Positions 35,487-48,133 of a DNA stretch of 64,000 nucleotides are shown piece by piece; positions within the stretch are counted from its first letter, which is position 1; every line of letters starts with the position of its first letter. The notes under the pieces are model-generated. The model saw only the letters and a program-made list of their open reading frames with translations. It was not told the DNA's origin and ran no database searches. The position numbers and the translations under genes are program-made. This DNA is from Immersiella caudata. Its lineage: Eukaryota > Ascomycota > Sordariomycetes > Sordariales > Lasiosphaeriaceae. Where the stretch lies: contig JAULSU010000001.1 in assembly GCA_030512335.1 (NCBI GenBank), forward strand, positions 7,130,001-7,194,000, read 5' to 3'.

Positions 35487-38400
35487 GGCGCCGAACTCGG
35501 TCGTCTGTCCCTTTCCCACGGCTTGATCTCTTGGTCAAGGATCCGATTGATGAGCGGGGGTCGAGGGCGAGAAAAGGGCGTCTTTGCGGCCGGGTGAGGA
35601 TTGATCTGCAAGGGGACTGTGAAGACGAGCGCTTTTGAGGCTGGCGCAGGGCGACTTGAGCGAGGCAAAAGGCGAAGAGTGAGGAGGGGAGGGACCACCT
35701 GCCAGTTTATTGGGAATGGGGTGAGGGGACCGGCACAGCACACTGGTCGGGGTGCTAGGCTAGGGACGGAGGTGTGGGCCCGCGCCAAGTACTCCTTCAA
35801 CGATAGAAAGTTCCCTGAAGGCGGATGGCTTTGCAACTCCAAAGCGCGGTTTGAGCCTCCTGGGAGAGTCCAAGTTTGGGACGCCAAAGGCTTTATTTCT
35901 GTTGCAAAAGTAAAGAGGAAGGTGATTTTCTCTTCGATTGGCGGTATGAACAAGAAATGAAGAACGGTCCGTCGGGACCATTGGGCGATCGTTTATAGTA
36001 GCATGCAGTTGGCGAACTTCGTCTGGGGTCCGGATACCTATGATGAGCGTCTCTGTGCTATTCTGGATCGACGGGACCCCTTTTGGTCCCGGCAGGACTT
36101 GACGTCTAGAGGCTACACAAACGAAACATGGCTCCTGAACCTCCCTCGCTCCTCCGCATCTCTCTGCAATCTGTGCGAAAGCTGGTAATTTGCTAGCCCG
36201 GGTATTGGCCGCAGGTCGTCTTCAGGAAATCACGGAGACTAGGTTGTGCTTTGCGATGTCCTTCAAACCGCTCCAGTTGCATGGCTCTCCGTCCTATGTT
36301 GCGCGCAGTTGTTCAGGGGTGTCTGTGTGTTCTGTTGAGGTAGCCCCAAGCGCTAGTGAACGGTGACCTGAGAGGTCAGGACCCGCCCTGACATGGAGCC
36401 CATGGGTGACATGGAACCGCAACCCTTCTGCGCCCCGCATCGTTAGCGCAGAAGATCAATGGCGCCCGGTAGGGTTGGGGGCGTGGCGGAACAGCTAACG
36501 GGATGTCTCAGAGAACATCTCGTCCTCGCTTAACACATCTCCCCACGGCGAATATCGTCAATATCTCCTTGCTCATTCGCAGACTAATTCGTCAGACACG
36601 ACGCCAAAGGCGGATTTCGGAACGCTGGGGCTTGAGCTGAGTAATGTGCGCATCCAGATGGGTAGATTTTTCGCTTGGCCAAGTCATCAACCCCTCCTCT
36701 GAAGTCGAAACAAGCCTCCAAGCTCACAGTCTGCTCATTAGCCCTTCGCCCGCGATTCTGTGGGTAGCCTGACGGAGGAGTTGCTGGTGTGCGCCTGTGT
36801 GTGCGCCGCCATTTCGTTCCAGAAACGTCATGCTGATGTTCCATCTTCCCCCCAGGCAAGGACGCCCATATCTTGGCAGCTGACTTGGAAGACCGTTGAA
36901 AGGCCACTCTGGGAAGACGGTTTGGCCGATCCAGGCATATGATCCCTGAAAGAGGACTCCACGGCCTTAACCCAACGTCTGGCCCTTCTGCCGTGACGCC
37001 GAGAAAGAGTGTAAGCATGTCGCAACTGGCCAAAGCTGGTGCAGCCGACCCGTGCGTGAAGCCACAACGCCAACCCGCACCTGCACAGTCCTTTTCCTCT
37101 CTGATCCTTGCTCCGCTGAACTGTCAAAGGTTAAACCAAGCCTCAACACCATAGAGAGCCCCATTTACGGGGTCGCGATGGCTGGTTCCATGTCGGTCTT
37201 TGATCTGGCACGCCAAAACAGCAACATCTTTCGAAATTCGATAGCCCGACGCGTCAATCTCTCCGTCTAGGAATCAGAGAGAGACAGGCTCCATGCCCCC
37301 AAGTCTGCATCCTAGAGTGATCCCATTATTGTCGATACTAGACCTAACGCCACTCTCGAAAGGTCCACTCTGACAGATAACACCTCGGTACATCTGGCAC
37401 TAAAGCGGGAGAGATTTTGCTGCAGCGGGATTGCCGGGAATCAAATTGCTTCATGCGACACTGGACGGCTCGCCATGTGCCTGGAGATGTGCCTGGAGGT
37501 GTGCCTTTGGAGGGCTGAGGCGACTCCTGTTTGGACGACCAAAACTGTTTGTGGGCTTCCCGTCACAAAGGCCTGAGCACAATCTAGACAGCGAATCGGG
37601 TATCTGTACTTTCAGTTGGATACTATTTTCTGGCCCCCCTCGAGAGTGAACGAAACTGCTCGTCCGCGGCGCAGCGACGCTTGCCATTTCTGGACTACTG
37701 CAGACCAAGCCGACGCCCAGACTTCCAGGTTGCTAACCTCGGGGGACTCTGAAGACTGAGCTGTAAGGTCTTTGAGGGCTCCAGGTTGAATAGAGCAATG
37801 GCAGCACAGCGAGTTGCATAGCTGATCCGGCCTGCTGACAAACGTGGGCCGAAAATGGAACTGACTTACGCATCGAAGTTGTATCGGCGTGCCTCCGTCT
37901 GCGCCGAAGCATCAACCAGAACGGCTCCGACACCTAAACCTTCGAATTTGTTGTCATAGACCAAATGCTGCTGGCACTGGATAATCTGATATTTAGATCA
38001 GACGTCCTCGCCGCATAGACTGTGGTGAGATGCGGAGAGCTGGCTGCCGGTCTTTATGATGGTATTCCAGCACATATTCTAGCGTCCCGTGTGCTTGTTG
38101 GATAACTAGGGCCCTAGGACCGGACAGTCAGCAGCTAGAGGAGCTGCGAAAGTGCGGATGGGTACCTAGCACCATGGTTGTCGCCCTCTCATCAACCTTA
38201 GCCTCTTTCCTACATTCCGTTAACCGGCCTCGCTGGCATGGGCACCTTGCATTACCGTTACATCAAGACTATTCCCGCACTTCGAAGGATCGATGGAGTT
38301 GAAGGAGCATGCCGGTCGCCTCCGTTCCGCGGTCAGGTCTGGAGGACTTGGTCTGAGTCAGCATCTAGCGTGTGCTGCTACACATACTCTCCAAGGCTTG

Positions 38401-39801
38401 GAAGAGGAGAAGTACTCACGGAAATACCTGCTTAGCGGTTTCTATCGGCTCAGAAATAAGTCAACTCGGAGAAATACAGTTGTTGAGACCACTGCGTCAA
38501 CTCAGAAACCTCCACGTGACAGGTTGAACTCTCCCAGTATCTCTAACAACCTTGTACCCATTAAAAGGTTCTTGAAAGTTTGTCATGGTCGCCCCTGTTT
38601 GAGAAACAGGCGCGCTCGTTGCGAACTTACGCGAGAAGAACAACAGGTGTATGCTGGAAGAACCATGGTTCGTTGAGCCATGGGCAACAAGTCCCAGCCT
38701 AAACAAAAAGGCCGCGTCTTCAGTGCGTAAAGGCATCAGAGAACCATCTCATTGCCTTCTATCCTTGAAATAAAGTCTTCCCGGACGCAGGTGGCCGTGA
38801 ATGGGTTCAACTCGGGGGGTAAGCGAAGTCATGGGAAGGTCTTCTCGCCCACCATAGTGAGTGTAGCATCCGTCGTGACGCAGCTGTGTCATAACCCGCT
38901 AACTGAACAACAGTTTCTCCTGTCAACGCTCTCTCGCCGCTATGTGAGAAGACGTCTTGTCGGTCTTCCGTCTGTTCTAGGAGGCCTAGGCAGGGTCAAC
39001 GCTCCGTACGTTTAGGGTGACGCCCGAGGCTCAGGCCCTGCCGCGTTTTCGTCAGATGGAGTTCCGTCACAAGATAAATTTTGGGGACATAGAAATCACA
39101 AAAGCAGCAGCAGCTGAATGCCCCGTCGCGGACAAACTGGCGGAATAGGGTTGCCCTTGCAAGAGCGGCTGTCAACCGGCGGTCAAACGTGATGGCGACT
39201 TTAGGCCGTTTATCACATGTCGGGTGTTTGAAGCGGGTAGCTGGCTTTCGGAGATGAATCTCTCGAATGCTCTCAAGAGTAAATTCTCATTGTCGCCATG
39301 AGAACCAGGAGGTTTTCCTTGGCAGATGTTGCCGGCAAGATTGGCCAACCATGGAAGTATGCAAGTACCTTGAGGGCCTAAGGACAAGAACTCTGCCAGC
39401 AAGTGCCTGTCGAGCCACTGGAGGTAGAAAATTCGAGTTTTCATCCGAGAGTTTGATGGTTGAGGAAAGGGCCCACTGGCAGGTGCTCATGGATACTGCG
39501 CACTTTCCCTTTCCCACACCCTAAAACGCTTCTGCCCTCCTGCCACCCCTCGCAGCTCCCAGCTCAGCAACCTACCGACCTAGAGCAGAATATGCATCTG
39601 AGATTGGTAGCAGGCTCCCGCAGCATATCCTGGAGTTTCACCTTGATCTTAACCTTCATATTCGGCGCTTTGCGGAGTTCTTCCTCTCAGTGACACAGCT
39701 TTCCTCCCCGATCGGATTCGCCCGAGCGCTCGTCACTCCTTCCCCGTCACACTCGCAGGTTTCCTGAAGATATCGCTTTATCGTGCTTTCCCGTGGAGAA
39801 A
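35487..39801. other. 4.3-kb region with no supportable gene
   Basis: The first 500 bp upstream of the bZIP gene contain a 198-codon minus-strand open frame (35357-35953), Pro/Ser/Arg-rich and partly overlapping the bZIP exon; I take it as leader sequence. Further on, all open frames are under 150 codons with no domain or splice support. A direct GTGCCTGGAG-like triplication lies near 37478-37505, and a 12-bp perfect palindrome (CTAGGGCCCTAG) at 38107-38118. Confidence 0.5.
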
Positions 39802-41788
39802 ATGTTTCACGATCACCGTCCAGGCACTCGCAGAGGATATCCTCTCGATGGCAACGAGAACACAACCACAAATGCAAGCGGTAGGTCAACCGTCCCTGTC
39901 CCTTCTACATTTTGGCAAATTGGGTCTTACCAGAGCGCTCCCCGTACTTTCCCAGCGTCTGGTTGGGGTAGAGTGTGTGCCTTGGACTTCACCCGCTGGA
40001 GATATGTCCATCTCGCGAATGATTGCCTGGCCCGAGCCATCACCGTCTCTCATCTCAACTCTGGACTCTCTTCCTCGAGTTCTCGAGCACGCAACCCGCA
40101 GAGCTTGAAGACGTGACTTTGTTTCTAACACCTCGGTAGCTTCCCCCGCCGTCCCCGAAAGAGGAAAACAACCTACTTATACCACTGTCGGTTCCATCTA
40201 CAATCCTAATGCGGCGGCGCCGCTTCAGCCTCCGACTCGGCGCCCAAGAACCCGCCGGTATCCGCCTAACATTCAGTCACCCCCCGGAGACCCTTATTTA
40301 AGTTTTCCGAACTCTTTGCTCTCGGTTTTGCCAATGAAGGATAGAGTTCAGGTGTCGCCGCCACCCCCAGTCAAGCCGGCACCCCATTATTCCCCACTAC
40401 AGCAGAATTACGATCGAGCTGTCAGTCCCACACCAGAGGAAGACAGCACTTTCCTCCTTGAAGCTGGCATGCCTGTCCCCAGCATTAGATCCGGTAACTT
40501 GCCCCCAGCTGGCTTGGGCATCAGCCCCAGGACGGGCGTAAAGCAAAGCAGCACACCTCTCCGAGACAGCGATAGCACTGTGTCCCAAGACGCTCACCTC
40601 ACGAACTGGCTCAATACCAGGGGCTTGACGAATCTCGCATCGTACCCGAATCCCGCTCAGAGTGAAGCGAAGATCACGCTCGCAAGGGCTCGCACAGCCA
40701 ATGTGACCGTCCAGCGTCTCAGCTCGCCGTTGCCTGTCTACGGGGCGAAAGAGCGCACAATGAACATCAATGCAGCTCCGGCAGGAACACCACAGCCGCT
40801 CACAGCCGGCCCTCCTGGCCAACGCCAGTTCAGGCCATCGACCTTCGAAAGCACTGTCCGAGCACTTGGTGGCTTGGATGAAAACCCTCCTCCGGTTATG
40901 GTTTCCGACGTCGATCTGGTCCAGGCCGGACTGTATGCCGAGAATGTTGCGCATTTCCTTAGCGACGAGAATATGGGACTTTTGAAAGATCGAAGCAACA
41001 ACGAGGTGTATTCCGTGGAGGAATCAGAAGAGCAGGCATCGGTTTCAGACGATCCTTGGACCCACACGTTCTCCAGCGGCTTCTATATCGACGGGATTAT
41101 ATCCAGTCCTCCTTGTCCCATGTCTCCCACATCATATAAAGCAGCGGAGAGGAGGATTCCCTACGAAACCGAGCCTTTGAGGAACATCATCGAGTACTAT
41201 CCTAGTGGGCGCCCGAGAGATCTAGGAAAGAAGATCAAAAACCCCTCTGACAGGGACTTTGATGCATACAAAAAGAAGCCCGAGGAAACCGCTGCAGAGA
41301 GACGAGCCAGGATCAATCGAGACTTTTCCGCCGGTACTGAAGGCCTGGGAAAGACTATGGATCAGGTTGTGCGGGAGCACGATAACATCTGCCTGAAGAA
41401 TACCATTGGAGTTATCGGCGGAGAGCGGGACCGAGCCAGAGCACCAAAAACCAGTGGAGCAGCAGGGGGTAATAGTATGATGCAGCTTCCTCACCTCAGT
41501 GTGGAGCAAGCAAACATCACTCATGATTCTCTTCACGCTGAACCTCTGCTCAATATGGCTTTTGCTACGCTTCTACGCAACAAAGAGGAGATGAACAAGG
41601 CCAGCAAGTTCAATACCCATGGTTTCACCGCTGGTTTCATTCCTTGCGAACCTGCCTGGGTGGACCATTCCATCGAAGGCAATAAGTCATTCTTCGACAC
41701 GTCTAGAGAAGACGACACTTTCAAGAGGGACGAACTTCTTAGGAGGAGGAAGATGACCAAGAGACCGAGAGCGGGCCGTGGGTACTGA
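39802..41788 (+). CDS. Unrecognised conserved-looking protein (575 aa)
   Basis: Exons 39802-39880 and 40140-41788 give 576 codons. The second exon is open well upstream of any ATG and begins right after a TTCTAACAC branch and GGTAG acceptor, so an upstream exon is required. The first exon (MFHDHRPGTRRGY...) ends with a GTAGGT donor in matching phase, but the 259-nt intron is long and could contain another exon. The N-terminal third is Pro-rich and probably disordered. The region from about residue 250 on looks folded: YAENVAHFLSDENM, DPWTHTFSSGFYIDGI, EPLRNIIEYYPSGRPRDLG and an acidic/basic tail RDELLRRRKMTKRPRAGRG. No known domain, signal peptide or membrane segment. Function unknown. The large exon is confident; the first exon is moderate. 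Confidence 0.7.
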
Positions 41789-43388
41789 GTGAGACTACGA
41801 TTTGGCCATCATCCAACATGTGATCAAGTCGACGCTTATGTGCGGGATGTCTCTGGCTTTGTAACACCACAGCTAGATGAGAAGAGATGGGCCGAGTGGA
41901 TGGGAAATGCCCTCATATTTTTGGAGCGGGTTTTCTGAGGGTCTGGCTGTGGCTAAATTGGAGAGGTTAATTCGGCGAAAAATCGGTTTTTGGTTCAGGA
42001 GTTCTATAGCTCCGCTGCAAAACATAACCTTGGTCTCTGAGCTGTGGCCTGCTGCAACACGTTTTGGCGCAGTTCAGGTTCTTCTTTGACGTGGTGGTTT
42101 TGTTCTACATTTGGCCTGGGAAGCGGGGATCAGAATTAATTACCGATTGGTCTCACGGAGAGCCGATAGCGACGAGACAGCGGGGGGCCTTGCTTCACAA
42201 GGCGGTGTCACAGTTGTAATATAGATACTTTAATCCATTCGTGTGCCAATATTCTGGCCGCACAGGGGTCCTCCATCATTTGTCACCTTAATTTGGCACA
42301 GTCAGGGGCTGTCAACAACGAGGGCTCCAAACATAACATCCGTGGAGGTGCCTGTGAAAGGCTTGACTCGACGTCCTCGATGCAAAGTGGAAAGGCAGTG
42401 CTGCCGCAGATGCATCGATCGAGTCACGACCTGATGAATGATGCTGATGACTTGTCACTGAGCAGACGGACCTCGTGTTTTGATCTGAACCTCAATTTCG
42501 ATGCTAAAGAACCAAACGAACTCCGTCCATGATGTTTCTCGCGCTCACGCTACATCCCCTAAATATGATCTCCCTTACGAGATCGGAAATTATTTACTCC
42601 GCCTCATCTCCTTGCACCATTCCCCTCATGTTCATCTCTTCCCCTTTCGACCCAGCTTCATTGGACGGGGAGTATCCTCTGCCACTTCAGAGGCGGCTTT
42701 GAAGACGGTCATGTACAATGAGAAGTGCCCAATCCGCCATCGACGTAGGGGATGTGGATCGTACCATGGGTAGGCGGGAATAGTACATAACATGTGACAT
42801 ATAAAAAAAACGAGAAACACCTTGGACGACGTTGACACAGACATGTCCTGGTCATGTTATCGCTCGAAAGTTAGAAAAAAGGAGTTAGTGTTTGATGACC
42901 GGCTTCATCAAGACCCTTTTAAAATTGTTCCTGAATGCCCAAAAACCCTTGCCCCGTAGTCGGACGATATTCCAAGATCCCATCAAGATCAGGTGCTGGA
43001 GATCCGAAAAGAATGGCGGATTTCGTTGCCGCATCCCGAGTTCAAGCCAAAGCTAGCACAAGCCAGCCATAAGATGCAAGTCCAGAGGACCTTTGGTGCC
43101 GAGCATGCGGACGAGATTTCGGGAAAATGCGGGAAAATGAGTGTGGTGGAAAGATGGGTATATGCCAAGGACAGGTCGGAATTGATGATGTCCCAGTTCC
43201 GATTCATCGAACTGCCCAGTATTAGGAGGCATGGTAAGTCATGCAGATGATCCGAGAGCCGTTTGTCAACTTGGCTGATGGGTGTAGTGTTGACAAAATC
43301 CAGATGCATCAAGGGAGAAGCGAAGTCTATGTACGATGTGAGGGCCCTTCGAAGAGACATCGCGATCTCTGGCGTGCTAGTCCACACC
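41789..43388. other. Convergent intergenic region
   Basis: 3' sides of two convergent genes. A 280-codon minus-strand open frame (42989-43831) runs antisense-frame through the last PalI exon and has no recognisable domain; I do not count it. Confidence 0.5.
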
Positions 43389-45562
43389 TCACATGCGTCC
43401 AGGATAAGCACTACCGCCTGTCCGTGCAGGGCCGCCACCGCGGGACGGAAGCTCGAAATCTGGGTTAGAAGTGAGCACATCGGTGGTGGGACGTTTGACC
43501 GGTCGGCGAGGCGAGACGTTCCCGCCGTACATCCCTGATGGAGGCAGCGGCGGTGGTGGCAGTGGGTCTCGCCATAATGGATTGACCCCTCTTTGTGAGA
43601 TAGATGTAAAGTTGGAGCGATCAGATTCTGCTGGGCTGCGGGCCCCTTGCGGGATATCCGGCGTATCCTCGTAGGCGTTAGTTGCTTGTATAGGGGGAGG
43701 CGTCGGTCTGGTAATACCTGGAGGATGTTCCGCGAAGCGTGGGTCGACGTCTTCGTAGTACTCGCCAGCAGCTGGCTGTGGACCTGGGCTTCCACGATTT
43801 GAAGGAAGCTCAGCGGGTCGACCAGACACATTCAACGGCGAGGGCACGCTCGGCGAGTTCCTCCCTGTCCCTTGATTCCAAGCCTGCCTTGGCGGAACAT
43901 ACGAGCCCCTGACGTGTCAGTTAGCATCGCGTTTTAAGAGTGTGGGATCAAGAGAGCTTACTCGTCTTGGCTGTAGGTGCTAGCAGACGTTCTTGCTTGT
44001 TGCATAGCCAGCATTCCGGCGACATCGGCATCACTATCCCGGATCCCGTACTGTGTAAAGGCTCCCGCTTCTTGCGGAGCACCTCTAGATCCCGCGTCCA
44101 TCTCCACGGCTTGCTGACGGCTAATACCATCATCAACTCCTGGCAGTGGGGGTGGCGACTCAGCACGGGGAAGGTCAGGCTGTTGGTTGTAAGCATCATA
44201 GCTTCCTGCTACAGACGGATTTCCGTAGCCTGGGGCTGATGGCGGCCCAGGTGATTGTTGTCTGGAGCCGTACGGACCGGGGCCGTATGTGCCAGCGGGT
44301 GAGGGCCTCCGGTCGTAACCATTATCGTAAGGTCCCATATTTCCTTGGTAGCCGGGCGGCGGCGTCCGACCGTTACCTCGTCCTCCGTATCCTCGGGGAG
44401 GCGGCCCATATCCACCTCGATTGATTGGCGAGCCATATCCTCCGCGCCCTTGTGGCCCACCGTATCCACCGCGGCCACCTGGCGGCGGCGTTCCATAGCC
44501 GTTGTAACCGCCCCTACCTCCTGGATATCCTCCACGGCCGCGGAAGCTTCCCTGTGGACCTCCTCTTCCCCTCGGGTTCATTCGCTCCATTGAAGGCCCC
44601 CTTCTCACACCGTAAGCCTCTTGCGGGGGCAGAGGGTTTCCATATTGATCCCGCGAGCCAGGTGTATTCGTCAACGATCGCATCGTGCCGTCGACAGGAC
44701 TAGTGGACTGGTCATTGACCAGGGTCGTCCCGGTAGGGGTAGCATCCGACGGGCTCCTTGCAGTAAGGGGGATTCTCTCATCGCTGCTCCTGTCCTCCTT
44801 CTTCTCGTATGAGGCAAAAGCGGGCAGCCCGTCCGCGCCATTAGCACCGCTAACCATGGGAACCGTCGGCTGCATCGTGCTGGCGACGCCTACAGCGGCA
44901 GCCTGCTGGGCTTGGCGGTTGTAAAAGTTCTCGCCGCTCATTTCTGCGTTCTGTGCAATGCGCTTCTTCCTGGCCTTCCTACTGACCACGGTTCTTCGCA
45001 TAGCACATGATATCAAGCCACTGAGAGCCACCAAGATCGTGGCCGCAAGAACGAGATAAGAGCCCCACGCCATGTGGGGGACGAATAGGAGAACGTCGAC
45101 AAGGAAGCACAAGAGACACGCAAGAAAGTCGATGATCCCGAGGATGAAGACGATGAGGAGGTACCTGGCCGAGTGAGAGGGCGCGTGGAAATGGGCGATG
45201 ACGGCAAGAACCAGCATGGCCAGAGTAAGGAAGGCGGCGACGGGGTGGACAATTAGAATGGCCGAAAGGGTGGCTCGAGTCGAGGTCGGGAGATTGAAGT
45301 CCGCCGGATCGCTGTTCGCGAAGCCTGTCTGTTTGTGAGCAAGCGATCAGACACGACTGCAAGTTGACTACTCACGGGCATCATAGCCGACTTCAATCGG
45401 GCTGCAGAGCCCATCTCTACAGAAGCCAAAGACTCCGAAGCTAGCACCCTCGAAACTGCCCAGCGGCACCGCCTCAATGATGGGCGTCGAGAGGACTGCT
45501 ACGAGGAGCAGAGCGAACGCCGCGAAAAGGAGCACCGTCAGCGGCGTCGCGGGGCGCAACAT
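43389..45562 (-). CDS. palI: PalI/Rim9 pH-response membrane protein (689 aa)
   Basis: Exons 45562-45376, 45324-43962 and 43908-43389 give 690 codons. The N-terminus PLTVLLFAAFALLLVAVLST is TM1. The first extracellular loop holds LGSFEGASFGVFGFC, the SUR7/PalI-family signature, and a second Cys. TM2 (about 83-106), TM3 (about 117-145) and TM4 (about 148-168) follow, then CAMRRTVVSRKARKKR. This matches PalI, a four-pass plasma-membrane protein that helps the PalH sensor in ambient-pH signalling to PacC. The remaining ~500 residues are a cytoplasmic tail rich in Gly, Pro, Tyr and Arg. It includes six RGG/RGGY units (about residues 310-385, nt 44365-44575) and ends in Pro-rich sequence. A long disordered tail is usual in filamentous-fungal PalI. 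Both introns have good GTGAGT or GTAAGC donors and CTGAT/CTAAC branches. Confidence 0.94.
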
Positions 45563-48133
45563 GGCGACTGCTGGCCCGGAGGGACTTGGTTGCGGGAGCG
45601 GACGATCGTGTGAATGCCAGCGTCTTCAAGACGCGGCCGAACGAAGGTGGCACCCGGCAGCGTTCGAGTCTTGTCGGATCTCAACGGTTGCGAGGCGATG
45701 TCGAGTGGTAAGCGGAACGCGGAGCGAGAGGAGGCGATGCCGTCGAACACATGCGAAAACAATTCAATGGGAAGAAACGAGGGTCGTCGAGCGTTGGTCC
45801 TTGCGGTTTCGGAAGGTCGATTGGCTCGTCAGGAAATGAGGAGTCGTCGCGAGGACATCGATCTGGAGGAGGGTGAGGTGTTCCGACCAGCAGTCATCCA
45901 CATGCAGATCGCTCCTGCTTGTTCCGTATAAATGGTGAAATCGAAGCCAAATTAGACACAGATTCAATCGGTCTGCAGTTCCCAGCGGAGGGAGTGACGG
46001 CGGGAATCGGCGTTTCTGCTCGCGATGCGATTGCGACAAGAGCAATGGCAGGGCGACGACCGATGCAGTGTGGGTGAACGCCCGCTGGGACTGGTTTTGG
46101 GGGGTTAGTCTGGGCGTCTGGGTGGATGCCAGTGCAGTGGGTCCAAGGCGAGCCGGGCCTGTTCGTCCATGTGCTAGCGCGGCCTTGGCGTAGCTTCGCC
46201 TCTGTGGTCGCAAGCCTGGGGATTGTCTCACGCAGATTCCAAAAAAAAAAAAAAAAGCCCGCACTTTTCTGTTGACCCAACCGCCACCAAACGAGACGAG
46301 AGCTCAACACCGAGTCACGGGGAGGATACGCGTCGTACGAGTCGTTCAACTGGCGGAGGATCTGCCCTCGGCATCCTTCAGCCTGACGCCGTTGTCGATG
46401 CTGGATTGCCTGGCCCTGCGCGGTAATGACGACAGTGCGACAATGCCGCGACATGTCGCGGCAGCCAACCACTTCACAAAATGCTGCCCAATTCAAGTTT
46501 ACCACTACATTTCGGTGCGACAGCACCCGTCAGTCTGGCGACAGGATGGCGACGGCCAATTGGGTGGCCTCCCACACCATGGTGAGATTCGCTTCGTGCA
46601 TGCTGCACTTGATCAAGCAGGTGGATGGAACAATCAGTTTGTGGAATCAACTGCTAAATCCAGCCTGGCTTCCCTGCAGAAGACTTGCGGATGCAACCAC
46701 CAATTCCCGCCAACGAGGACAAAACTTCCGGGTTGTCTTCAACCGGTGCTCGCGGCGGAAGCGTCAAGCCGGGTGGCTTGCCCCGTCGCAAGGCAGTTTT
46801 GGACGCGACTGCCAACTTCCTCACCATGATTTCAGATATATCCATTGCCATGCAAAGGCACCGTGGCATCGACAAGACCACAGGCTTGTCGCTTACAGGC
46901 TCTTGCGAGTCCACCAGCGGTCGTCCAAGCAGGCCGAGGTTTGAACCGTTGGCGGAGAGCTGATGGCCGCTGACGCGGCTCAGGTGTCTCAAACGGGTCT
47001 TCGTTCTGGCCAAAGTCGGAGACAGAAGCGATGGAAGAAGACAGCGGAACGATCCAATGGCCCTTGCGTCGTGACGGTTGGGGAATCGTAGCTCATCCCG
47101 CATGCAACATCCCAAATACCCGCTGCATCGAGTCAATCTCCCGCTGCCTCTTCAAACCACCTCGACGGCTAGTTTTTGTCAATATCCGGTGCCGTTCATT
47201 TACGCTGCCCAACCAACGTTTCCAAGGTTCCCTCCCTTTCCGGATATTACGCCGTACCTTAGCTGCACGCCTGAACGCTCACAATTTGAGGAGCGAACCA
47301 AAGCTGCGGTGGAGTCCGTCCCTTTGGCCGGGACTTGCGAAGCTAGGGGACGGGAACAAGCAATCAATGCCTCGCTCGTTTAACCAACGTGGGACAGACA
47401 GGAAGAAAATGAACGGGAGTCTGGCAGGCAGTCGCGATTCTGCTGATAAAATGCCATCAGATTCATGCATCCCTTCTATTCGGAACTCTGCAGCCCGGTC
47501 TTGACCTCTAGCGGACTGCGCCAAGCTGTCTTGGGGTGTTAAGGTGTACCCCGCTTATGGGCGGGGCTTTGGTGTGATGAGACCTCTCGCACTATCTTAG
47601 TTTCAGACAAGCAAGCACGTCAATGGGGACGATCCGCACGCTGCAAGCGTTGGACCGCGTGGGTCCCAAGGATCTGGTCTGCGCGATCCGAAAAGCTCAC
47701 GGAGCACTATGAAGCTCATTATTATAAGCTTTTCGCTATCTAATGCGTGGGCGATTCCTCGGGCTTGGGATCCTTTCCTTGGGATTGTCCTACTATGGGA
47801 GACGATGCGGGCCATGCGGGTACAGAATCCCAATTCCACCATCATGATGGGCCCTTCGGCCGTTCCTAGGTCTGCTTCCCCACGCGCCTCCGTCTCAGAA
47901 TATGATACGGAGGCGGAAACTCGGCTCGGCAGCCGTTTGAGCCCAATGAGCTCATTACGCTGTTAGGTGTCTGGCAAACTGAACTTACCAGATGCCGATA
48001 TCATCAAGTCCTGCATGTTGGTGGTTCACGGAACGCCATTCCGTGTCACAAAAAGAGGACAAGCTTTTGAATCAGATATCCACCTTTCATCAATGGTGAT
48101 AAACATAAACCCAACTCAGCCTCAAAAGTCATT
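45563..48133. other. 2.6-kb intergenic region
   Basis: Includes the PalI upstream region, a 16-nt A run (46241-46256) and short open frames up to 210 codons (45894-46526 minus) without domains. Nothing supportable as a gene. Confidence 0.5.

Noticed and set aside
35357..35953. 198-codon minus-strand open frame upstream of the bZIP gene
   Set aside because: Overlaps the bZIP first exon in another frame and has only low-complexity Pro/Ser/Arg sequence.
38107..38118. 12-bp perfect palindrome CTAGGGCCCTAG
   Set aside because: Isolated, no gene start nearby; a single 12-bp palindrome can occur by chance.
42989..43831. 280-codon minus-strand open frame
   Set aside because: Runs in the wrong frame through the last PalI exon, whose own frame continues a clear protein.
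46241..46256. 16-nt A run, considered as a retroposon tail
   Set aside because: No coding remnant or target-site duplication beside it; simple homopolymer is enough.
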